NCBI GenBank assembly: GCA_021840255.1
Contig: JAKBYX010000010.1
Location: 1-64,000 of the forward strand
Direction: 5' to 3'
Length of the DNA stretch: 64,000 nucleotides
Source of the DNA: Nitrospirota bacterium
Lineage (GTDB): Bacteria; Nitrospirota; Thermodesulfovibrionia; Thermodesulfovibrionales; JdFR-88
The stretch's first letter is position 1, and each line of letters begins with the position of its first letter. A program made the position numbers and the translations under genes. A model generated the notes under the pieces. The model worked only from the letters and a program-made list of their open reading frames with translations. It was not told the DNA's origin and ran no database searches. Shown here one piece after another: positions 42,968-50,926 of this stretch.

Positions 42968-45900
42968 ATGCCTGAAAATAGAAAAACCTTTATAGAGCCG
43001 TTGCACACGGCGTTGAAAGGCCGGTCGAGGTTCAGGGTGCGGGGACTCTACCGCTCGGAGTCCCTGAAAAAATTCATCGAGACGAAACTCTCCGGCAGAA
43101 GCGATGTCAGCAACGCTACGCTCAGCGTCCTGACCTCCAATATTCTTGTCTATTACAATTCCGGCAATACCCCGGCCACAATTAAGGCCCTGCTTGAAGA
43201 GATAGTTTCCGAATACCGGGGTTTTAACGGCGGCTCAAAAAACCCTTACAAAGACCCACCGCCGCAGCCCGGGCGCAAGGAGGCAAACGCCGCTTTTTCC
43301 CCCCGCTCCCAGGAAAAGCTGATCTCCACAAAAAGGAAAGTCCGGAAGCTCGTAACCAATGCCGGACCGCAGCGGCAGGCTTCCTGGCATCTCATTGAGG
43401 CCCCGGAGGCGCTTGCCGCCTTGAATACATCGGCGGACCGGGGGCTAAGATCGGATTCCGCCCTTGCCCGCCTCAGGCAATACGGCCCAAACCTTCTTCC
43501 GGAATCCGTTCCGCGCTCCGGCCTGGCGATCTTCCTGGGCCAGTTGAAATCCCTGCCTGTCCTCCTGTTAGGGGTTGCGGCCGGCATATCGGTTTTAACC
43601 GGCGGGCTTGCGGATGCCGTGGTCATTATGGGGGTAGTAGGAATTAACGCAACCATCGGTTACGTGACCGAAAGCCGGTCGGAAAAAACGATATTTTCTT
43701 TAAAGAAGCTCGTCAGGCCTTCCGCCCTCGTCATACGGGACGGCGTCGCGAAGACCATCAAGGCCGAGGAGTTGGTGCCGGGCGACATAGTCGCCTTCCG
43801 GCCCGGCCACTATGTGCCCGCGGACTGCCGGCTGCTTGCGGCGGGCAACCTGAGCGTGGATGAGTCTGTGCTTACCGGCGAAAGCATGCCTGTCGTCAAA
43901 AACGTGGCGGCCCTGGAAGACGAACGCATCCCTCTTGCCGGCAGGCGCAATATGCTCTACATGGGCACCCTTGTGACCGGAGGCCAGGCATTGGCTGTGG
44001 TCGTTGCTACTGCCGGGTTTACCGAACTTGGCGGCATACAGGAGATGATAGGTGAAACCGCCTCACCAGAGACTCCCATGGAGCTGCAGCTTGACAGGAT
44101 GGGCAATCAGCTTGTGCTCATAAGCGGAGCGGTTTGCGGCCTGGTCTTTATCATCGGGCTTCTGCGCGGCTACGGCCTGCTGCAAATGCTGAAGACTTCC
44201 ATATCGCTTGCCGTGGCGGCGGTGCCCGAAGGCCTGCCCACGGTCGCCACAACCACGCTGGCGCTTGGCATCCGGGACATGCGGCAGCACAAGATACTTG
44301 TGAGACGGCTTGAGGCCATAGACACACTGGGCTCCATACGCACCATATGCCTGGACAAGACCGGCACCATCACTATGAACAGGATGTCCGTTGTCACCAT
44401 CCACATCCCCGGGAAAAAACTGTCTGTTTCCGAGGGGCTTTTTTATGATAACGCAGGGAAGCTTAACCTGTATGAAAGCGAGGGGCTTTTGAAACTCGTC
44501 CATATCAGCGTGCTCTGCAACGAGACGGAGATAGCCGGCGAAAGAGGCCATTATGTTCTGAACGGCACATCAACGGAAAATGCCCTTGTCCAGTTGGCCA
44601 TATCCTCCGGCGTGGACGTGCCCGGGCTGCGGCGCAAACTGCCGCTTAAGAAGGTAGAGTACCGTTCGGAAAACCGGAACTTCATGTGCACTTACCATGA
44701 TTTTCAGCCCGGCAAAACGCTGATCGCCATGAAGGGAAGTCCGGCGGAAGTGCTTGCCATGTGCGGCTGGATGCAGGAGGACGGTCATAAAAAACCGCTC
44801 ACCGGCGAGACTCGGGAGGCTATACTCACGGACAATGAGCGCATGGCGGGGCTTGCCTTGAGGGTGCTGGGCATTGCCTACAAGATATCAGACAACACGG
44901 ACAACCCTGATAGCGGGGAGCGCTGTTTTGTCTGGCTGGGCATTGAGGGCATGAATGATCCGGTGAGGAAGGGCACCAGGGAGCTTATACAGGTCTTGCA
45001 CGGGGCAGGCATTGACACCGTCATGATAACCGGGGACCAGAGCCCGACGGCTTATGCGGTTGGAAAGGAGTTGGGCATCGGCGCTGAAGGCGGCTTGGAA
45101 ATACTGGATTCGGCCAATCTCATCGATATGGACCCCGAAGTATTGAAGGCGTTGGCCCAGAAAGTAAATGTATTTTCCCGCGTAAGCCCCGCCCATAAGC
45201 TGCGTATAGTGCAGGCGCTGCAAGGGGCAGGGAGGGTTGTCGCCATGACCGGCGACGGCATTAATGACGGCCCTGCACTCAAGGCGGCCGATATCGGCAT
45301 AGCGATGGGCACCACGGGCACGGATGTGGCCCGTGAGATAGCGGACATAGTCATAGAGGACGACAACCTGGAAACGCTTGTAGTTGCAGTAAGCCGCGGC
45401 CGGACCATTTACAACAACATAAGGAAGTCTGTACATTTCCTTATCGCAACGAACTTAAGCGAGATAATGGTTATGCTGGCCGCAACGACGGCGGGCCTTG
45501 GCCAGCCTCTGAGCGCCACCCAACTGCTCTGGATAAACCTGATCTCGGACATCTTCCCCGGTCTGGCGCTCGCGCTCGAACCACCGGAGCCGGATGTCCT
45601 TACGCAACAACCCCGGAGCAGGGACGAGCAGATACTTAAGGGTTCGGATTTCAAGAGGCTGGCATTCGAATCTGCAGCCATCTCTGCCGGCAGCCTGGCC
45701 ACGTACGGATACGGAATCCTCAGGTACGGGGCCGGTCAGTACGCCAGCACCCTGGCCTTCACCAGCCTCACGGCAGGACAGCTTCTGCACGCCATCAGTT
45801 GCCGCTCCGAGACGTCCGGCATCTTCTCCGGCCCGAAACTTCCTCCGAACCGTTATCTCCAGGCGGCGCTTGGCGGCTCCTTCCTGCTTCAGTTCATCGC

Positions 45901-46054
45901 AATGCTCCTGCCAGGCACAAAGGGGCTTCTTGGACTTGCCCCATTGGGCATACTGGATATCGGCGTTGCGGGAATAGGTGCGGCAGCGCCATTGCTGGTG
46001 AATGAGGCAACAAAAGGGAAAAAGAAAGAACAAAAACTCGCGGGGGAAAAGTAA
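42968..46054 (+). CDS. P2-type cation-transporting ATPase with HMA-like N-terminus
   Basis: The ATPase has 1028 residues. An HMA-like region without CxxC (about 15-85) is followed by a cation-ATPase N-terminal domain (about 140-210). The A domain has the motif LTGES, the ion-site helix has AVPEGLP, the phosphorylated residue is Asp463 (DKTGTI), and the hinge is GDGINDGPALKAADIG. The sixth helix reads WINLISD, the NLxxD pattern of Ca2+- and Mn2+-type pumps. CPC and other P1B motifs are absent. It therefore probably moves Ca2+, Mn2+ or a similar ion. It closes the DUF5132/HMA/repeat-protein cluster and precedes a MetK homologue by four bases. Confidence 0.9.
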   Translation: MPENRKTFIEPLHTALKGRSRFRVRGLYRSESLKKFIETKLSGRSDVSNATLSVLTSNILVYYNSGNTPATIKALLEEIVSEYRGFNGGSKNPYKDPPPQPGRKEANAAFSPRSQEKLISTKRKVRKLVTNAGPQRQASWHLIEAPEALAALNTSADRGLRSDSALARLRQYGPNLLPESVPRSGLAIFLGQLKSLPVLLLGVAAGISVLTGGLADAVVIMGVVGINATIGYVTESRSEKTIFSLKKLVRPSALVIRDGVAKTIKAEELVPGDIVAFRPGHYVPADCRLLAAGNLSVDESVLTGESMPVVKNVAALEDERIPLAGRRNMLYMGTLVTGGQALAVVVATAGFTELGGIQEMIGETASPETPMELQLDRMGNQLVLISGAVCGLVFIIGLLRGYGLLQMLKTSISLAVAAVPEGLPTVATTTLALGIRDMRQHKILVRRLEAIDTLGSIRTICLDKTGTITMNRMSVVTIHIPGKKLSVSEGLFYDNAGKLNLYESEGLLKLVHISVLCNETEIAGERGHYVLNGTSTENALVQLAISSGVDVPGLRRKLPLKKVEYRSENRNFMCTYHDFQPGKTLIAMKGSPAEVLAMCGWMQEDGHKKPLTGETREAILTDNERMAGLALRVLGIAYKISDNTDNPDSGERCFVWLGIEGMNDPVRKGTRELIQVLHGAGIDTVMITGDQSPTAYAVGKELGIGAEGGLEILDSANLIDMDPEVLKALAQKVNVFSRVSPAHKLRIVQALQGAGRVVAMTGDGINDGPALKAADIGIAMGTTGTDVAREIADIVIEDDNLETLVVAVSRGRTIYNNIRKSVHFLIATNLSEIMVMLAATTAGLGQPLSATQLLWINLISDIFPGLALALEPPEPDVLTQQPRSRDEQILKGSDFKRLAFESAAISAGSLATYGYGILRYGAGQYASTLAFTSLTAGQLLHAISCRSETSGIFSGPKLPPNRYLQAALGGSFLLQFIAMLLPGTKGLLGLAPLGILDIGVAGIGAAAPLLVNEATKGKKKEQKLAGEK

Positions 46055-46058
46055 AAAA

Positions 46059-47264
46059 ATGAAAAAGGATTTTATCTTCACCTCCGAATCTGTAACGGAA
46101 GGGCATCCGGACAAGCTATGCGACCAGATAAGCGATGCCATAGTTGACCATTTTCTCCAGCAGGACCCCTATTCTAGGATAATAGCCGAATGCGCCGTTT
46201 CAACAGCCGTGGTCTTTATTGCAGCACGATTTGCGTCTTTCGCGTCGGTAGACACACCGATGGTGGCCAGGAATGTAATAAACCAGGTAGGTTATGAGGA
46301 AGAATCCTTCAACAGCAAAACCTGCAGTATCCTCACCAGCCTCCGGGAAATGCCGCTGCGCCGCCAGGACCGCTTTGACGAGAACACGCTGGCGGACGAG
46401 GACATCGATGATATCCGCGTGGAAAACGCGGCCACCCTGTTTGGTTTCGCCTGCGGCCAGACCCCCGCTCTCATGCCCATGCCGATATGGCTGGCCCACA
46501 GACTGGCCAGGAGGCTTACATCCGCAAGACTTCAGAAAGTCCTGCCCGCCCTAGCCCCGGACGGAAAAGTCCAGGTAGGTGTGGAATACAAGGATTTCAG
46601 CCCGTACAGGATACACAGCATAACCGTGCTTGCCAGCCAGAAATTGCCGGCCGAAGATGAAAAGAAATTTGCCTCCGGGATAATCGAAGCGGTTATAGGG
46701 CCTGTTTTTCAGGAAGAGGCCATAAGGCCGGATCATAAGACCGAGATCTTCATAAACCCTCAAGGTCCGTTCGTCACGGGGGGGCCTTCGGTCCATTCCG
46801 GACTTACCGGCAGGAAGGTTGGAGTCGACACATATGGGGAATATTCCAGGCAGAGCGGGGCTGCGCTTAGCGGGAAAGACCCGCTGAGGGTGGACAGGGT
46901 CGGCGTGTATGCGGCAAGATACGCCGCCAAGAACATCGTTGCAGCCGGCCTGGCAAGGGAGTGCGAGATCCAGTTAAGTTATTCGATCGGGCGGTCCGAG
47001 CCAGCAAGCATCCAGGTGGAGACCTTCGGTTCAGGCAGGATACATGATGACGACATCCTGGCTGCGGTAAAAAGGCATTTCGATTTCCGGCTTGCAGCCA
47101 TACTCCGGCAATTCAGCCTGCGCCGCATGCCATCCATGGTGAAGGGCGGGTTTTACAGAAAACTGGCTTCTTACGGCCACATGGGCAGGATGGACTTGGG
47201 ACTTCCTTGGGAAATAACTGACAAGGCGGGCGTTCTGCGGGAATACATGTCACAGCATGCCTAG
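46059..47264 (+). CDS. Divergent methionine adenosyltransferase (MetK) homologue
   Basis: The 401-residue protein keeps the MetK fold: N-terminal SVTEGHPDKLCDQISDAI, LMPMPIWLAHRLARRL, DGKVQVGVEY, SGKDPLRVDR and KNIVAAGLA. Several catalytic segments are altered. The usual GGPxGDxGLTGRK reads GGPSVHSGLTGRK, with His in place of the catalytic Asp, and the flexible-loop GQQSPDI motif is absent. It may be a non-canonical SAM synthase or a repurposed paralogue. Its ATG is only four bases after the P-type ATPase stop, so the two are cotranscribed. An ordinary metK may exist elsewhere. Confidence 0.8.
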   Translation: MKKDFIFTSESVTEGHPDKLCDQISDAIVDHFLQQDPYSRIIAECAVSTAVVFIAARFASFASVDTPMVARNVINQVGYEEESFNSKTCSILTSLREMPLRRQDRFDENTLADEDIDDIRVENAATLFGFACGQTPALMPMPIWLAHRLARRLTSARLQKVLPALAPDGKVQVGVEYKDFSPYRIHSITVLASQKLPAEDEKKFASGIIEAVIGPVFQEEAIRPDHKTEIFINPQGPFVTGGPSVHSGLTGRKVGVDTYGEYSRQSGAALSGKDPLRVDRVGVYAARYAAKNIVAAGLARECEIQLSYSIGRSEPASIQVETFGSGRIHDDDILAAVKRHFDFRLAAILRQFSLRRMPSMVKGGFYRKLASYGHMGRMDLGLPWEITDKAGVLREYMSQHA

Positions 47265-47344
47265 CCGCCAGAATGTAAGGAGTTTACAGCTTGGCCTCAT
47301 CGGCATATCACAAACAAAAAGATCCGTTTTTAAGATTTTTTTGT

Positions 47345-47716
47345 TTATATGAAGATCGTCAAAAGGGACAACGCGGAGCCTTCAAGCGCTTTTCCCACGA
47401 CGATCCCCGCTATGGACCTGCCTATCGCCCGGCCGGCTTTGGAAGCGGCCCTGTGCACGTACTGATCGTGCGAAATGGCCTTTGAGGGCTCGTAATAGCC
47501 GTTTACCTTCAGCAGTTCGATAATGGAATCCGGCCGCACCGCGTTCTTGTCATAAGATACGGTTATGCTGCCCGTAATGACGTTCACCATCACCGTATTG
47601 ACCCCTTTAATGGAACCGATGAGCCCCTTGATCTCAATAACCGCTCTCTGGTCTCCCTTCACTACCGGACTTTTCACCCTCAGCCTGCCGGGAACAGAAT
47701 GGATGTAATAGCTCAT
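47345..47716 (-). CDS. Small HMA-like protein with C-terminal Gly-rich helix
   Basis: The 123-residue protein has GGAGGA before its ATG. The N-terminal HMA_2-like domain (HSVPGRLRVKSPVV, GVNTVMVNVITGSITVSYD) lacks metal cysteines. The C-terminal SKAGRAIGRSIAGIVVGKAL is a Gly-rich possible membrane helix, resembling the DUF5132/PacL pattern. It is encoded one base after the zinc-ribbon gene and convergent with the MetK homologue, so it belongs physically to the P-type ATPase neighbourhood. Confidence 0.75.
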   Translation of the reverse strand: MSYYIHSVPGRLRVKSPVVKGDQRAVIEIKGLIGSIKGVNTVMVNVITGSITVSYDKNAVRPDSIIELLKVNGYYEPSKAISHDQYVHRAASKAGRAIGRSIAGIVVGKALEGSALSLLTIFI

Positions 47717-47717
47717 G

Positions 47718-48134
47718 TCAGTTTTCCTCCTTTTCCCCAGTATTTATTTTCAAAAATGTTTTGCAATCCGGATAGGAACCGCAACGGTAGCGCACAAAAT
47801 TTTTTTCTTTTTTATATACGTGCATCGCCGAGCCGCATTCAGGACAGACAGGCCTTTCAGCCACCCTGGCCCTTTGCGTGCCCTCGGCAAACTGCAGGCC
47901 GCAGATAAGGCAATGGAAACGCTGCTTGCCGGTCCAGGCCCTTCCGTATTTATAAACTGCTTCGGAGCCGCACTTCGGGCAGACACAAGCGGAGGCGGGC
48001 TTATCTTCCCCGCTCATGTGGCAAACGGCACCCGGAAATCTCATGGCCATAAGCGAGTGCCCAAAATTCACTGCAAGACGCTCTTCCAGCTCTCCCATGA
48101 CGCCCCTCAGGAACCCTATCAAATCCTTTTTCAT
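47718..48134 (-). CDS. Protein with two zinc ribbons
   Basis: The 138-residue protein has a short helical N-terminus and then two Cys4 modules. The first is CPKCGSEAVYKYGR...HCLICGL, like the N-terminal zinc ribbon of IS1-type InsA proteins. The second is CPECGSAMHVYKK...YRCGSYPDCKTF, like topoisomerase C4 fingers. No transposase domain or terminal repeats are nearby, so it is not an insertion sequence as it stands. There is no ribosome site. A TAATAAT box ends four bases before the ATG, suggesting a leaderless mRNA. It forms an operon with the small HMA-like gene. Confidence 0.7.
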   Translation of the reverse strand: MKKDLIGFLRGVMGELEERLAVNFGHSLMAMRFPGAVCHMSGEDKPASACVCPKCGSEAVYKYGRAWTGKQRFHCLICGLQFAEGTQRARVAERPVCPECGSAMHVYKKEKNFVRYRCGSYPDCKTFLKINTGEKEEN

Positions 48135-48137
48135 ACT

Positions 48138-48195
48138 ATTATTAGAACACCGTAAGGTTACGGCTGTTTTAATGAAGTGTTAAAGTTCTGTTACA
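48138..48195 (-). promoter_or_regulatory. Phased 11-bp repeats and -10 box: possible PhoB/OmpR-type operator
   Basis: On the minus strand, TGTAACA, TTTAACA, ATTAAAA and CGTAACC follow each other with four-base spacers, an exact 11-bp period (48195 to 48156). TAATAAT follows at 48144-48138, eleven bases on. This is the layout of operators bound by PhoB/PhoP/OmpR-type regulators. An OmpR-type regulator gene ends just upstream. Confidence 0.5.
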
Positions 48196-48220
48196 GAAAA
48201 ACTAAAGGAAAGCGGGAGGC

Positions 48221-48928
48221 CTATCCCTCGTCCATAAAATAATAGCCGACGCCTCGCTTTGTACGGATAAACCGGGGCTCCGAGGGGTTGTCCTCTATCT
48301 TTTCCCTGAGCCTCCGTATATGGACGTCCACCGTCCGCGGCTCCACGAATGCCTCGCCTCCCCAGGCCGCGTCCAAAAGGAACTCCCGGTTTATGACCTT
48401 ACCGGGTCTCCGGGCAAGATAGACAAGGAGCTTGAATTCCATGACGCTGATCTCAAGAGCAACCCCTGCCTTGGAAACCTGGTATTTATTCGTGTCTATG
48501 AGCAGAGGACCTGCTTTTATCTGGCCTTCTTCCGTTTCCTTACCGCCCTGGGCGGCGCAGCGCCTCAAGACAGCCTTCACTCTTGCGGCAAGCTCTCTCG
48601 GGCTGAAAGGCTTTGTCACATAATCATCCGCTCCAAGCTCAAGGCCCTGCACCTTGTCCAGTTCTTCCTGGCGGGCAGTCAGGATTATCACGGGGATGTC
48701 CGAAAGCCCGGCTTCGGATTTGAATATCCTGCACAGTTCAAAGCCGTCAAAGACCGGAAGCATGAGATCAAGAAGTATCAGGTCATATTTCCCTGCGCGT
48801 ATTTTAACGAGCGCCTCACCCCCGTCCCGCGCGAAATCCACCTGGAAACCCTGTTTCATAAGGTTGTAGCTTATGATCTCCCGAATATCCGCTTCGTCTT
48901 CTACAACGAGGATCTTTTTATTTTCCAT
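48221..48928 (-). CDS. OmpR/PhoB-family response regulator
   Basis: The 235-residue regulator has an N-terminal receiver (acidic residues in VVEDEADIREI, phospho-acceptor Asp in LILLDLMLPVFDG, Lys in YVTKPFS) and a C-terminal winged helix (VMEFKLLVYLARRPGKVI, REFLLDAAWG, TVDVHIRRLREKI, RGVGYYF). The sequence is close to the PhoB encoded at 55.6 kb. No kinase gene is adjacent, so its partner may be the PhoR of the phosphate operon or a kinase elsewhere. Confidence 0.9.
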   Translation of the reverse strand: MENKKILVVEDEADIREIISYNLMKQGFQVDFARDGGEALVKIRAGKYDLILLDLMLPVFDGFELCRIFKSEAGLSDIPVIILTARQEELDKVQGLELGADDYVTKPFSPRELAARVKAVLRRCAAQGGKETEEGQIKAGPLLIDTNKYQVSKAGVALEISVMEFKLLVYLARRPGKVINREFLLDAAWGGEAFVEPRTVDVHIRRLREKIEDNPSEPRFIRTKRGVGYYFMDEG

Positions 48929-49001
48929 ACTTTCTTGAATTTACGATCCGGTTTTACACAAAAAGAAAAGGAAAAATATTCCATCGGAGAAAAAAACCTG
49001 T

Positions 49002-49325
49002 TCACGACCCGGGATAATAGACATGCAGGCCGATTATCCCGCATAGAATGAGCGCAATGAAAAAAAGGCGCGCAGCCTGAAAAGGCTGATGCTCGACCAT
49101 CAGGCCGATGAGGTTGCATCCGGCAACGGCTACGCCAGTCCATAAACTGTATGCGACCCCGATGGGAATGCTTTTGAGGCTTTGGGACAAACAGATCGAA
49201 GTCCCCAATCCGCAGACGGCGTATGGGATCAAAGGCAAAAACCGGGTAAACCCCGCAGTGGACTTTAGGCTGTATATCCACCCTACTTCAAAAAACCCTG
49301 CCAGGACTATAAAAAGCCAGTTCAT
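49002..49325 (-). CDS. Small multidrug resistance (SMR) family transporter
   Basis: The 107-residue protein has four membrane helices. The conserved Glu in GFFEVGWIYSLK (about residue 13) is the proton/substrate site. The GxAYSLWTG motif near the third helix is also present. The LKSTAGFTRFLP segment is closer to the Gdx/SugE (guanidinium export) branch than to EmrE, but this cannot be settled by eye. No guanidine riboswitch was recognised upstream. AGGAGG lies about twelve bases before the ATG. Confidence 0.88.
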   Translation of the reverse strand: MNWLFIVLAGFFEVGWIYSLKSTAGFTRFLPLIPYAVCGLGTSICLSQSLKSIPIGVAYSLWTGVAVAGCNLIGLMVEHQPFQAARLFFIALILCGIIGLHVYYPGS

Positions 49326-49615
49326 ATGGATATCAGTCCTCCTGAAACTGTCTCGTTCAAGGCTTCAGCGGCAACATTCCCCGCAGAAGTAGTTATAACA
49401 TTCGCATAGTTACAGCTTCATGAACATACAATGACATTTCTTTTAAATTTGTCCTGTGGATATCGAATGTGGGGACTTGTCTGTTTTTTTAAAGAGACCG
49501 GATTGGAATTTTTACTTTACTTAAAAAACAATCTCTTAGTAAAATAGAGGTGCGCCTGAAAATTGGTTTCCAGGCAATAGGTCAGCATCGGCCGGAGTTT
49601 TTTGTTTTTTAAAAT

Positions 49616-49692
49616 GGTGGGCGTAGCTCAATTGGCAGAGCACTGGACTGTGGCTCCGGGGGTTGTGGGTTCAAGCCCCATCGCCCACCCCA
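49616..49692 (+). tRNA. tRNA-His (GTG) with encoded CCA
   Basis: The acceptor arms GTGGGCG and CGCCCAC pair, with the extra G at -1 (49616) facing C73, the tRNA-His identity element. The anticodon loop is CTGTGGC with anticodon GTG. CCA appears to be encoded at 49690-49692, unlike the other three tRNAs here. Confidence 0.94.
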
Positions 49693-49752
49693 AAGTAAAG
49701 ACCCAACGTAAGGAAAAGAACAAAGAAAAAGCAAAAAATTCTTATCCAGAAA

Positions 49753-49826
49753 GCGCCTGTAGCTCAGTTGGATAGAGCATCGGCCTCCGAAGCCGAGGGT
49801 CAGAGGTTCGAATCCTCCCAGGCGCG
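49753..49826 (+). tRNA. tRNA-Arg (CCG)
   Basis: The acceptor arms GCGCCTG and CAGGCGC are the same as in tRNA-Arg(TCT) at 17.2 kb. The anticodon loop is CTCCGAA with anticodon CCG, and the discriminator is G. A T-run follows the acceptor at once and may end transcription. CCA is not encoded. Confidence 0.95.
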
Positions 49827-49898
49827 TTTTTTGGTTCTTTGTCCTTTATTTTTAAATTGTCCCTTTATTATTTAAAGCCGGAAAATAAAAGAGCATCT

Positions 49899-49947
49899 CA
49901 AAAGCAAAAACAAAAATAAAAGCAAAAGCAAAAGCAAAAAACAAAAA
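49899..49947 (+). repeat. A-rich CAAAAG/CAAAAA hexamer repeat at the start of the barrel-protein gene
   Basis: About eight imperfect six-base units (CAAAAG, CAAAAA, TAAAAG) run directly up to the ATG at 49948. The repeat takes up the place where a ribosome site should be. Such tracts can change length by replication slippage. Confidence 0.75.
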
Positions 49948-50709
49948 ATGGGAAGATATCTTTTCCGTTTCTTTTTTGTTGTCCTATGCGCGTTCGCGTC
50001 TGCCCTCCTCTGCGCGCCGCCTTCTTATGCCGCCCGGATAGAGGCAGCCCTGGGTTACTGGGGTCAGTCCCCGGCGGGAAGCCTCTCTTATCTTGGGGAC
50101 ACCCTGGACTTAAGAAGGGACCTTGACTACGGGGAGCAGGGCAAGGTCCAAGCCCGCCTGAAGGTCCGGATGCCTGCATTCCTTCCGAACGCATATTTCA
50201 TGGCCACGTTCGCCAAATTCAGTTCCCGGAATACTTTATCCCATCCGTTTACGTTCGGCGGGGTTGCCTTTAATGGCGGCGTGCCGTTTTCTTCGGTGCT
50301 CAAGCTGAACCAGTATGACATTGCGGCCTATTACTCCCTGCTGCCGGGGCCCATCCGGGACCTTGCAAACGTGGAGGCCGGGGTCAATGCAAGGGTGGTG
50401 GACTACGACGCACAGGTAGACCAGGGCGCCGCGGAAGTCCGTCAGACGGCCACGATCGTGGTGCCTCTTCTTTACACCGGGGCGCAGTTCAAGCTCCTGC
50501 GCCAGCTTTCTGTCGAGGCCGAGGCAAGGGGTATGGTTTTTTCCAGGGAGCACTACCTGGACATTATAGGGAGAGTGAAATTTTTCCCCGTGCGTCCCTT
50601 TTTCATTGCGGCGGGATACAGGTATGATCAGATGAGGCTTAAACGGCAGGACGTCAACGCCTCTTTAACGCTGGAAGGCCCCTTCATGGAGGCCGGCGCC
50701 GAATTCTAG
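49948..50709 (+). CDS. TIGR04219-type outer-membrane beta-barrel protein
   Basis: The 253-residue protein has a signal peptide (about residues 4-27, ending AARIEA). The body follows the TIGR04219 pattern: ALGYWGQSPAGSLSYLG at the mature start, then alternating strands (VQARLKVRMPAFLPNAYF, NQYDIAAYYSLL, VEAGVNARVVDYDAQV), closing on FMEAGAEF with a terminal Phe. The function of the family is unknown. No ribosome site is visible because an A-rich repeat fills that position. The stop TAG begins a nine-base sequence that recurs inverted at the end of phoU. Confidence 0.85.
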   Translation: MGRYLFRFFFVVLCAFASALLCAPPSYAARIEAALGYWGQSPAGSLSYLGDTLDLRRDLDYGEQGKVQARLKVRMPAFLPNAYFMATFAKFSSRNTLSHPFTFGGVAFNGGVPFSSVLKLNQYDIAAYYSLLPGPIRDLANVEAGVNARVVDYDAQVDQGAAEVRQTATIVVPLLYTGAQFKLLRQLSVEAEARGMVFSREHYLDIIGRVKFFPVRPFFIAAGYRYDQMRLKRQDVNASLTLEGPFMEAGAEF

Positions 50710-50926
50710 TGTAGTAAGTCCACCGCTTCTATACATATAGTTGTGTGTATTGTCGTCATTCCCGCGCAGGCGCCCGGCTTTATCATGGTAAAGACTGGCC
50801 AGGTCTCCTTGTTTTTAAAGAAAATGGATTCCCTCCAGATTTTATCCGTCAAAAAATAAAAACGGGTACCTAGGGAATAACAAGCAAAGAATTTAACGCT
50901 TCTAATATTTATGCCGCACTACACTA
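50707..50926. repeat. Intergenic element bounded by inverted TAGTGTAGT copies
   Basis: TAGTGTAGT at 50707-50715 and its inverted copy at 50918-50926 bound 200 bases between two convergent genes. The TAG of each copy is the stop codon of the adjoining gene. Inside, around 50754-50776, lies a CATTCCCGCGCAGGCG-type fragment of a common dispersed repeat. No gene is present. Confidence 0.5.

Noticed and set aside
47718-48134. Insertion-sequence remnant (IS1-like zinc ribbon)
   Set aside because: Only the zinc-ribbon pattern resembles InsA; there is no transposase catalytic frame, terminal inverted repeat or target duplication nearby.
49326-49450. Guanidine riboswitch upstream of the SMR gene
   Set aside because: The SMR protein looks somewhat SugE-like, but none of the conserved guanidine riboswitch cores was seen in the leader.
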